A stretch of DNA of 64,000 nucleotides, from positions 23,346,226 to 23,410,225 of the forward strand of contig NC_088301.1 of assembly GCF_032854445.1 (NCBI RefSeq). Reading direction: 5' to 3'. The translations under genes and the position numbers were made by a program. Below are positions 12,641 to 22,403 of the stretch, in pieces. Source of the stretch: Liolophura sinensis (taxonomy: Eukaryota; Mollusca; Polyplacophora; Chitonida; Chitonidae). Under the pieces are notes generated by a model, which was not told the origin of the DNA, searched no databases, and was given only the letters and a program-made list of their open reading frames with translations. How positions within the stretch are numbered: position 1 is the stretch's first letter; the number at the start of each line of letters is the position of its first letter.

Positions 12641-12948
12641 CACATCAGCCAATGAAAACCGACCGTTTTACCCGTCTCTATTTGGTCCGCGCTCTGCTTT
12701 TTTCTCCAACTTCAGAAGCCGGATTTCCCTTATAAAAGGCCGATCGCCTCTGCGGCACGTCACTCAACGGCACTGAACAGCAACTGTACCGCCGTGGCAC
12801 CCTATAAGCACCAACCGGCTCCAAAGGAGCAAAGAAAGCTATGAAAAAAGTCTGCAAAAAGAAGCGAAGGAAAAGGAAGGAAAACTACGGCATCTGCATC
12901 TACAAAGTCATGAAACAGATTCACCCTGATTCCGGGATCTCGTCCAAG
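12640..12948 (+). pseudogene. Histone H2B pseudogene (promoter plus first ~56 codons)
   Basis: The promoter aligns with that of the intact H2B at 62.6 kb: GCCAATGA, GGTCCGCGCTC and CTTATAAAAGGCCGATCGCC (TATA box 12731-12738). The coding part runs 12794-12948. The start codon is GTG instead of ATG, an insertion within the first ten codons shifts the frame, and homology stops after the GISSK codons. The rest of H2B and its stem-loop are missing. An ATG at 12841 opens a chimeric frame into unrelated sequence, probably meaningless. It sits 1.2 kb upstream of an H2A pseudogene, the same order as H2B-H2A elsewhere in the window. Confidence 0.9.
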
Positions 12949-13059
12949 TTTACATGCGACTATCTATGTGTATACACAATGTTTGATTTACAAGTAGACA
13001 TCGGTACCCAAGTCCCCATAATTAGTGTACGTGTGTACAGTCAGCGTGTGTATAGCTAG

Positions 13060-13980
13060 TTTATCCACCTTATAGCTTATGTAGTGAAAAGTAGTACAAA
13101 CAACAGTTTCCTCCTTCCCTGACAACATGAATTAGAGTGTTTTTAGTTTCAGTGTATGTGTGTAGTATATGTTTTGCCCCAAACCCACGGTCCCGAAAAA
13201 CGACCTCGATTAGTGTTTAAAGAATAGTGTATGTAAAAATGAAGTTTATATCAGAGGAAAGGACCTGAAAACTGTTCAAGAAAACACGTTTTTTTTAATT
13301 TGGATTTATAGATATTAAAACTGTTTCATAACTTGGTCTCCTATTGCGAGTAACAAACTATCGTGTGAGCCCAAGCGACGTCGTAAGAAATGTTTTTGGC
13401 TTGAAAAAAAGTCAGCTTAAGCCGTAAGTGGCCTTCAGTCAGTACACGACATGTAGCCTATGCTTACTTGAAAGGGAAATATTGATTATATGGCGTCTCT
13501 TGAGTTCACAGGGCAGTGTTGCGTTGTTATTAAAATAAAGTAATGCACTTTAATTTATTTGGGAAAATTCTTAAACAGTGACGTAAACTATTTTCTAAGG
13601 CAGTTTTGGATAGCCTTTCTTCCGATGTGATATTCATATGTGTGTATACTAGTCTTCTCCATGCATTATCGATCGTAACTACTGATTGGTATCTACAAAT
13701 TAGGTCTACATGCCTTTTAAATCAATATAAGTTATATAAGATTTATTTCTATTTTAAGTTTTTGGAAGCCTTTGTCGAAGACGTGATCTAACAATCAAGC
13801 TTACATAAAAAATCGTGTACAGCCTACAAATTGTCGAGATTAATCAGGACTAAGCAGTCTCGTGTGGTAACTAAATAAATAGTCTGCTAGGTTGACCATA
13901 CATGAACTGAGAAAACGTCAAAAAAATACTTACACGAAAGCGCGAACCTAAGAGAAAACATTTAATCTACCTCTAATTGG
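13060..13980. repeat. Spacer homologous to 48.1-48.85 kb
   Basis: No gene. Patchy similarity to the spacer upstream of the intact H2A (for example AATGTTTTTGG with TTGAAA, and CTTGACATGTAACCTA-type strings) shows that units A and C share descent here. Confidence 0.6.
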
Positions 13981-14148
13981 GTGGTGCAACAATTATATCC
14001 TCTGCTGGTTGGTTGAAACGCTTGGCAAAAACAATGCATCTAAAAACAGCAGAATGCCCCCAGAGAGTATAAAAGATTACGTAGAGCAGTCAGTTATCCT
14101 TCGTATTCACATCGAACTACGAAGGACAGGCTTGTCTTAAGGCTGAAG

Positions 14149-14526
14149 ATATCTGGACGTAGTAAAGGAGGAAAGGCGAAAAGTGGAAAAAGCCAAACCC
14201 GCTCATCAAGGGCCGGCCTACAGTTTCCTGTAGGCCGTATCCACCGATTTCTGAGAAAGGGGAACTACTCTAACCGTGTCGGTGCCGGAGCTCCCGTTTA
14301 CCTGGCCGCTGTGATGGAATACTTGACCGCTGAGGTGTTGGAGCTGGCTGGAAACACTGCCCGAGACAACAAAAGGAGGACCATCATCCCTCGTCACCTG
14401 CTGCTGGCCGTTCTTAACGACGAGGAGCTGAACAGGCTGCTGTCTGGAGTGGCCATTGCCAAAGGAGGAGTTCTGCCAAACATCCAGTCTGTTCTTCTGC
14501 CCAAGAAGTCCAAGAAATCTCAGTGA
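14149..14526 (+). pseudogene. Histone H2A pseudogene, copy A (start codon and stem-loop lost)
   Basis: The frame is open over the full 125-codon length and closely matches the intact H2A at 49.08 kb, but the start codon is ATA. No in-frame ATG was found in the 15 codons immediately upstream. The promoter is well preserved: CTAAAAACAGCAGAAT followed by a TATA box at 14068-14075. In the 3' flank the left arm of the stem-loop is gone (only CCTGGGCCAGCC remains), so processing would fail. An arginine in the RNDEELN stretch has become leucine. An internal ATG at 14311 would give only 71 residues. Probably dead but recent. Non-AUG initiation is formally possible. Confidence 0.88.
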
Positions 14527-14599
14527 GTCGTTATTCCTAAGTGACACAATCCTGGGCCAGCCATTTCCTCCGAGCGGAACTTGATAATCGAGCATTTGC

Positions 14600-15180
14600 A
14601 TAATTAAGAATTTCTGTTCTAATACATACCAACACTAAAATAGGCAAAACCGATTGCTGCAGTCATTTTGTCAATGAGTCATCTGTTAAGGGAAAGCGGG
14701 CTAGACTAGTAACAAAATTAGACCTACATATCCAATCTACAGAGCTATAAATCTACATGTACAGTATATATGTATTTTGATACACATGTAGCCACACCTA
14801 TTCGTTTACTGACTAATCATCACTTCACTAACCTCAGCAGACGAATGGATGACGTCACTGTTAGTGGCAGGATCGCTTACAAGACAAAGGCATGTCGTAA
14901 CTAGCGATTGACGTCCTAAACAACAATAAAGTATTACCGCTTCAGGGAAATCGCCCCATCAGCTGATTTTATAGGAAATAAGAATTTTCAAAGTATGTAA
15001 TCTTCGAGCAAAATGTCCCAAACAAAAGATCATTTTACGAAGTGGAGTCCGTTTGCAGAAGAAATTTCAGCTGATTTTGATCAATTCTTTTTCGTGCATT
15101 TATGATTTCAGAAAAAAATTGTTTGAATCATGGCATGCGTGTGATTTAAAGAAAAATTTGCTCGTTTGTAATTTTTGAAG
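14600..15180. repeat. Spacer homologous to 49.5-50.3 kb
   Basis: No gene. It parallels the 3' flank of the intact H2A, sharing ACCTCAGCAGACGA, CAATAAAGTATTACC and AATCTTCGAGCAAA. Confidence 0.6.
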
Positions 15181-15184
15181 TGTG

Positions 15185-16930
15185 TCTAACACTGTGGAAA
15201 CTGAAAAAACATTTATTGTTTTGCAATTTCCACAGTGCTAGAGCTCGAAATTAGCGCTGGTTCGGTGGTGCGAGGCCAGTGGATTTTCTGTCGGACCGGT
15301 TGATTTGCAAAGCACTGGTCCGACGAGCCAGTGGAAAATACAAACGCTTTCAGTGATAAGTCTTTGTTTTATTTAGAAATCGGGACGTGAGATGTTTTTT
15401 CGTACATCGGCGGCATAAATGTCACTCATACATGGAGTGCGGCTTGCTGAAAAACTGCAGTCGCCCTCGTCACACGATGGCGGGGTTCTGTTCCACACTG
15501 GTCGCAGTTTGGTACACGGAAACACCCGAGCGGTGTACGAAGAGTTCCGGTCGACACCATTATGAAAAGGAAGTTTGAAGTGCAGAAACCCCCGAGCGAT
15601 GTATGGCCACAGACCCTCATTAATTTTCCATCAGCGATAAAGTTAACGTTTAGCGCTGTAGCTCAGTCCCAAACATTCCGCGGCCATTAAGCTTTGGTGC
15701 ATACCTGGCCCAGCCTGTGAAAAAAAAGCCATAAAAATCTTGACATAGGTTGACCGTCCAAATCTGAACCTTTCTATGCCGGCAGGGGTAGCTAGAAACG
15801 CCACCTGTCTCGCCCAGAATTTCAAACTTTCATCATAAAAACTCATACCTGCCCAAACTTAGACAATGGCGATCATTTTGATACGAAGCATGCGCCTGTA
15901 CACCAAAGACGGCAGGCCGGAACCAAAAAAAGACTTTACACCATAAAATACACAGAATTACACTCCCGAAAAACGGAAGTTGTAATAGGGGTCTGTGTCC
16001 GTATCGGGCGCGTCGGAAAGGTGATCTGACTGAAAGGCAAGTACAGTCAATAAAAAAACAGCCTCTCTCATCGTATGTATATCGTATCACGTACACACCC
16101 CCAATACAAATTATCGATTTGTATGTCTCTAACCGCTAAAATAAATCAGCAACAACAACACATGTGGCGATACACAGCAGCTCACTGTCTGCAGTCATAA
16201 TTGAAGTATTGTGCTTACAGTTACTGCTAATACATTAGCGCTTGTTATGGACTTGTTTTAATTATTCATAGCAAAACAATTGCCACATTGCTGATGAGGA
16301 AAAATCACTTACATATAGTACTGGATTTTTCAAGCATTTTTCAAGTGAGACATTTTGCCTGGTTGTGATTGATTTATACACCTCATATGGCCACTTGAAG
16401 ATTTTTGTGTAAAGTTTGATTAATTTCTTATCAGTAAAAGTTATGTGTTAGCATCAGAAGTGTCACTTTAAGGTTTGTACATGTGCTGCAGCAAGTGGAT
16501 TTTACATACCAAAGATGAAACTTAAGCTGAAATACAGTACTTATGAGCTCATGTAATTTGTAAATGCAAAATTAGGAAATGCTTTGTTTCAAGGAAGACC
16601 TGAAGTTGTAACACCCAATGATTCGTTTCCACACAAATGAGCCATTTTATTAAAGTGCTTGTTATGGCCGAATCAAGCGTGCCCTTTTCATTTTGTCAGG
16701 ACCAGTAAACTTACGGTCGGACCAGTAGAACTCTGAGAATACTGGTCCTGCTGGCTAGTTAGACTTGCAGCTTAAATCCTAGACCTCACGCCTGTTGAAA
16801 CAGCGGAGATCGATTTCAAATCGAACTCGGCTGTTTCAACAAGCGTGACTTGATCTAACACCAAACTATTATTACTGCAAACATTCTCTTAAGCCTAAAG
16901 CGATATCAATAAAGCAATGGTGTCCAAGAA
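15185..16930. mobile_element. Unclassified ~1.75-kb insertion specific to unit A
   Basis: Unit C runs continuously across this site (about 50.1-50.3 kb) while unit A carries about 1.75 kb extra. It contains related inward-facing motifs near both ends (GGTCCGAC-type strings at 15.29-15.34 and 16.70-16.76 kb). Near its right end is a strong hairpin (16787-16847, arms CACGCCTGTTGAAACAGC and GCTGTTTCAACAAGCGTG). No transposase was recognised. A non-autonomous DNA element or Helitron-like element is possible. Boundaries are uncertain. Confidence 0.45.
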
Positions 16931-17184
16931 CTAACACAAATCTTTAACCAACATTTAGTTTTTTCTCTTCAGTGTGTGTTACGTGTTTTCTGCTCTTAGA
17001 TTTGTGCTTATTCAGAATCTATGTCATATTTTGAGTATGGACAATTCATGATGTCAGTTTTTAAAGTTTTGATAACAGAACATGTACAAAGTTCACAGTA
17101 AGATATCCACAATTTGACTTTCCAGAAATGACCACAGAATACATAAACATATTGCAGTTATTGGCACAGAATATCGAGTGAGTG

Positions 17185-17310
17185 AGTGAGTGAGTGCTTG
17201 GGGTTTAACGTCGTACTCAACAATTTTTCGACGAAGGAATCCTTAGGGTGTATGTAATATGTCTACTTGTTGCAGGACGGATTTCTACATCTGGAACACA
17301 TCAGATGTTT
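17185..17310 (-). mobile_element. SINE-II 3' fragment inserted in exon 1 of the coiled-coil relic
   Basis: A (GTGA)n run is followed by GCTTGGGGTTTAACGTCGTAC and GACGAAGGAATCC. It interrupts the exon just after the codons equivalent to GTEYR in the intact gene. Confidence 0.75.
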
Positions 17311-18244
17311 TGACAAGTAAAATCTAAGTCAAGGAATCAAAACTGTTCCCGTGATTCCCCCAAAACATCTTTCTTTTCAGTCCTGTACCTTACCATGCCC
17401 CAAGCTAGCCTTACTGTATTTAGCCCTACCTAAAGGCAGCCTTTAGGTAGAGCTATACAGTAGAACTAACCCCTAGTCAGGGTTTTTAGAGGTGCTCAGG
17501 ACCATGCCCAACCTTGCCACTTTTTTCTCAGGCGCAATGTTAATACATAGGCAGTGGAAATTGCCTCCTGCCCCTTTTTTGTTATGCACCTCGCCTCTTG
17601 AGCTAGGTTTTTCTGCTTGTAGCTAGGTGCCTGCTTTCTGCATAAAGGCACTGTTAGTTTGAGCTACGTGTCTTCTGTGGCTAGTTTATCACTTTCTTTC
17701 CTGTCTTATGTTTTAGTCTTCATAAAATTATTCCACTATTCATTAATTACAAACAGACTTAAAACATGAGTGATATCGAATATAAACTTCTATGAAATTG
17801 GACCTCATGTATTAATGTGTCGGGAAAAATTTCTTTCTTCATGGCAGGTTTCAGGGCAGTCATGGTTTAAACTGAAATCTATATTTTTCAATGAATAGGC
17901 ACTAAGATTAGTTTTCTGTGGAGAATACATGCTAAACGTGATCACATGCATGTATAATTCATGTTCTAGTTTCAATGTCGTATATCCGGTGTACTCAACA
18001 GCGACTGTATTTTTCTCTCTTATACGCAATGTGCCCAAATGTTTTATCACGGCGTCCCTTTTACGTTTTGTTTCTCAGTTCCTTAACTGGCTAAATTCCA
18101 GCAGACTTCCAACACGGAAGTAAGACTTTCGTTTTGTCGTCCACTGCTGGCAAGCGCAGGAAGAAATAGAGAGCTTAGCCAGAAGACCCCCAACAGCAAA
18201 CATCGCGCAGGTGATTGTTTTGTAACCAATATCTAACATAGTGG

Positions 18245-18625
18245 CATACTGTCAATAATAATAGGGGATTTTCGAGTTCGAACTCTTTTGTTATTGAAGG
18301 TAAAACAGTCTTCCTGTACCATGTGACTTGAGAAAAATGATAGGCAACCTTTGCAGCCATTAATTTACCTGTCACTTGTCTCACTGTCCCTCAAAGGCAC
18401 AAATGGCACCTCTTTCCTGTAGAAACTTCTCAAGTTCACAAACGTTTAGCTCCGGAATTTTTTCCATCGTTTGTCTACCCTGAAATCACTTTTTGTGAAA
18501 CTTTTTTTTCAGACGTCCATGTTATAATAAATGTGATCCTTCAATGGTTGCCTAACATTTTTGACAGGTCACACGATGCAGTAGGACTTTTTTACCTAGA
18601 AACTCCCCTATTATGTTGATTAGTT
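18245..18625. mobile_element. MITE-like element with short TIRs, copy A
   Basis: About 380 bases bounded by ATAATAGGGGATTTTCGAG and, inverted, ATAATAGGGGAGTTTCTAG. The interior has no coding potential. The same element lies in the matching intron in arm B (37.40-37.75 kb) and a related fragment is at 31.48-31.64 kb. It is absent from the intact copy's intron. Likely a non-autonomous DNA transposon. Confidence 0.65.
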
Positions 18626-19454
18626 TGTCTTCAACAACAACAATACCATTTTGTTTGGATTCTCTGAATACCTGTTCTTGTTTTACCTACAGCTGGCCTG
18701 AGGTTCACACTGCCGAAAATCCGTATCAGGACAAAACCCGCCACACAAGAGCTGAAAGGTTGGTGAATAAGTTATATCACATTTACTTAATTCCAATCTT
18801 TCAAAAGACTTCTGTTTTGCGAATGATGTGTTTACTGGAACATTTTTTTAAAGTGCTGATTCCAAGACAATGAGCAGACTAATTAGCTCTACCCAAATGT
18901 CCTCAGTAAAGTAATCACTGTAACATAACGTTCCGCTTTCACATAAGTCATATATATTCAATTAAATTTGCAGTACAGTAAGTAGTAACTTTCAAAACTC
19001 TTTGAATGATATAGATTATGTTTAAACATATTTAATTTGTTTTTGTTTCAGGAAATATTAACCCATCCAGGAAAGAACTAAACTTGAAACTGGCTGAAAA
19101 CCTTCTCCGTGAATTTGAGAGAGCAGCAGAGTTAAGACATAAGATGGAGGATGAAAGGTACGCTTTTGTCTTATACATGTTTTTATAATTACTTTATTTA
19201 TTTAGCGTTGTTTTTTAAAGTATGATACAGATTTATTTAAATGATAAATTCCTCAATTATTAAATAATGTTTAGATTATTACAGGATTCCGACAGATTCT
19301 TGAAAGTCATTAAAAGTTCTTAAATAAAATTTGAAAAATTCAAGGCCGTTGAAAAACCTTGATTTTTTAATATTATTTTGACGGTTCTTAAAAGGGCTAA
19401 ATTTACCGAGTATCCAAAGACTCCAAAGACGCAACGGAAACTTTGTGTTTATGA

Positions 19455-19730
19455 GGTATAGAGAGCCGTTGTGACCAAGTAGATGGAGTGCTACTACAGC
19501 ACAATAACCCAGAAACCTCTCACCAATGCGATCGCTGTGATGTCCAGCTCATGCTGGCTTCCTACCGGGTCGTACGTGAGAAGGTCTGCCATCTACCTGG
19601 CTACCCGGATGGTCGAGGGTTTTCCCTTGTCTTTTTCCTCCCACCATAATGCTCCCCACCCCCCTTGTATAAGGGACATGTTCTTGAGTACACCGTAACA
19701 CTCCAATGAAATAAATAAATAAATTGATCA
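19455..19730 (+). mobile_element. SINE-I copy between exons 6 and 7 of relic A
   Basis: Contains CCAGCTCATGCTGGCTTCC, CCCACCATAATGCT, CTTGAGTAC and a terminal (AATA)n. The tRNA-like 5' part is degraded. The matching copy at 36.42-36.68 kb in arm B shows that it predates the duplication. Confidence 0.85.
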
Positions 19731-20159
19731 AATATCCTCCAGAAATGCTACTGATAATTAATATACTTATTGTAATCACTGTCGTTGTGTGTGACTTTAA
19801 TTCAGAAAAGATTTTTCTTGAATTTCTACGTTCTGTGATGATTTATTCTGTTTAGGTATTTGGAGCATCTATGGAAAAACTGGACAGATGTCGTGAAGGA
19901 AACCAAAATGCAAAGGCAGAAATCACTGGAATCTCTGTCAGGAGCGACGAAGTGCGCTATGCGATGAAACGACAGAACAGAACAAGACAGGTCTAAAGTG
20001 GAAGTACACTATCAAGATGTATCGCAGTCAGCGTCTGAAGGATGCCTGTGCCAGGCTTGGGGTAGAAATGGCAAAAGAAATGTCAGTACAGGTCACTAGA
20101 AAGTTCGACAAAAAGCTGGAAAATAAGTTGGATGTCTCTATAATTTAGTTTAGAGACGA

Positions 20160-21030
20160 TTTGTGAATTTTTGGTCCAGTTATCCTGTAATAAATAGAAT
20201 TTACACCACTGAAATTCTACGTATGGGTAAGAAATTCTTCCTAAACAATGTAATTCGGATTAAAGGAACGGTATTCTGTCGCTTGGTATACTCTCTTTTT
20301 TTCCTGTTAAGCCCTGGGAACAGATATGATGAACCGTTGTTGATATATGGTGACAGTTTGAACACATATGCGCAGCGTTCACATGCGGAACTGTGTTATA
20401 GCCTCTGTTCACGTGTGTATAATAATTGGGTCCTTAAGTCCTCAGGATACAGGAAGGACCAGAAAAGTGTCATCTGTGCAATATTTGAGCATTCAGTCAC
20501 TGTATTCCTCACAGCTAGTGCAAACACTTAACAAGACAATTTATCGCACGTTCTACAGCGCTGTTTTGTTGTTGTTTTGTTTTTGTTTTGCTTTGTTTTT
20601 TGTCACCTTTTATTACCTGAAACTATATATAGCATATTGAATAAAGATTTGGTAACCCATTTTAATCCCGCACGCACCTGCACACCTACCAGGCCATTGG
20701 TATATTACTTAACCTAAACACCTACCCCGTATATATATGATCAACCATTTAGAAACAACTCCACTCGCATTGCATGGAGGTGTCACAAAAAGCAAGTATG
20801 ACTGAAAAAGAAAACAATAAGCATAGCAGAAAAATTTGATTGGATGCCCTGTAAACAGACTGTTGTGTGGGATAAAATTTTTGCGGCCCATCATCCTGCT
20901 CGACGTTGAAAAAAAAAATTTATAAACGGAGAACGTTGATTTGAGTTGTCCGATTCGAAAGTTTAACGGATGGATTACTATCGGTTATGATTTACCAATG
21001 CTGGCTTTATCATATTACATTACGGGGGTT
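20160..21030. other. No recognised gene
   Basis: Sequence between the end of arm A and a SINE. The open frames here show no recognisable domain or splice structure. Confidence 0.5.
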
Positions 21031-21039
21031 TTTAGGGAA

Positions 21040-21295
21040 CGTAGGCACGTCCGGCTTAGCTTTGGGCTAAGGAAACCGATGTGCCCAGCGTAAACCACTG
21101 ACCTTTGGCAACTTACGGATGAACTTTTCCGTGTGTAAAGTAAAACAAACGACCACGAGCGTGATTGAACAGTGAGAGTTTGGAAATTTTTAAATCCCCT
21201 TTCCACGATAGGACTTGAACTCTCACCTCGTGTGACCATATACCGATTGATACGCTGCATGGCACCTCTAAGCATTAGACCATGACCCTCTCCAA
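21040..21295 (-). mobile_element. SINE-III with tRNA-like head
   Basis: On the minus strand a head with TGGTCTAATGCTTAGAGG and GAGAGTTCAAGTCCTATCG (A- and B-box-like) is followed by a body with CTCACTGTTCAATCACGC, GGTCAGTGGTTTACGC and GGCACATCGGTTTCC. It is near full length. Confidence 0.65.
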
Positions 21296-21494
21296 GCTAT
21301 ATGTAATTAGTAACCATTACGTCTGGTGTTTCTGCTTTTGGAGTTTGTAAATTTTTTGGCAGTTTGCTGATAAACTCATTTTGGGGATATCCTTTGATAT
21401 ACATGTACATATAAAATTTGGTATATGATGTGCTGAGGAGAGTATACCTGCTATTGCTGTTTGTGTATGTATGTAAGTATGTACGTATGTATGT

Positions 21495-21690
21495 AGGGAT
21501 GTTTGGGGTTGACGTCGTACTTAACAATTTTTCAGTCTTATGACGATGAGGAGTCATTAGGTGTGTTTATATATTGGCGTACTGTGTTTTCTTGTGACAA
21601 GGCGATTCCATGCCGTCAAAGTGGTGCAGCCACTGATGTATCATTCCGGGCATCCGACATCACAGAAGCAGCCCTGATGTTTGTGATCTT
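21495..21690 (-). mobile_element. SINE-II 3' fragment
   Basis: Carries TTTGGGGTTGACGTCGTAC and CAGTCTTATGACGATGA, the reversed end of the SINE-II family, followed by degraded body. The stretch 21.74-22.40 kb has no recognised feature apart from a C-run. Confidence 0.65.
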
Positions 21691-22403
21691 TGGGCAGCGG
21701 TTTAATGATAATACATTTTTCCAATGTATAGTCAACTGATTCTTTGTGAGTCAGACGTTTGAGTAACGTGGTCAATAAGTAAATACACTGATCAGACCTA
21801 CAAATCTATAACTGCATTTTGTCGCCTTAAATGATGTAGCAAAGATGCATGACCTGATGGTGCATGATTCACACATATATATCAAGCATGCTGTAAACTC
21901 ATACATAAGGGAATTCAACACATATTTGTAACGCGAAAAGTACGAAACACACATAATTTGACAATAACATATGTGTAATATACAAAAACACGTTTCATAT
22001 GTACAGTATCAGTAAAACAGCGATATATAATAAATAAGTGTGGATACAACGAGCATGCTACATGCATACATACAATATTGACATCAAACGGATGTTCTGG
22101 ACATCATTAGCTGGTACTCTCACTCGTACAAATCTCCAGGTTGCTTAATCTGTTTAGTTTTGTGTTAAAATGTTTAAAGCTTAATGTTTACTTCAGGTGT
22201 TAATAAATAGCATTTTAAACAATGTCTTTACTTGGCTGGTTAGTTCCTAAACATTATTGTTGTGTTTTCTAAGTGTTACAGACTGCGTTTATTATTGTGT
22301 TTTAAGCTAAACATATATATTTGCAATGTGGATAAGCATATTTTATGTGTTCAGTTGAAGACACCCCCCCCCCTTCTTATTTAGAGTGTACAGACACTTC
22401 AGT

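Larger units (their letters stand above)
17128..20148 (+). pseudogene. Coiled-coil gene relic, copy A
   Basis: Exons recognisable against the intact copy at 50.5-54.35 kb: exon 1 at 17128-17178 (frame lost, then interrupted by a SINE), one hybrid exon at 18079-18210 (5' part like exon 2, 3' part like exon 4), exon 5 at 18693-18758, exon 6 at 19052-19157, and the start of exon 7 at 19856 to about 20148. The hybrid exon has a stop two codons in. Exon 7 has frame damage and ends where the intact gene continues for about 80 more codons. Splice signals around exons 5-7 are preserved. It lacks exon 3, so the exon 2-3/4-5 pair has collapsed by recombination. Non-functional as read. Confidence 0.85.
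1..20150 (+). repeat. Arm A of a large decayed inverted duplication
   Basis: Seen directly: blocks in this arm recur as reverse complements at 35.6-46.08 kb. Examples are 1-1320 against 46080-44760, the DUF229 gene against its relic, about 4335-4520 against 43570-43745, the Polinton fossil, the H2A pseudogene, and 17.85-19.15 kb against 38.87-36.85 kb. Homology is still visible at base 1, so the arm probably continues beyond the window. The arm is longer than its partner because of insertions here and losses there. Limits are approximate. Confidence 0.85.
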
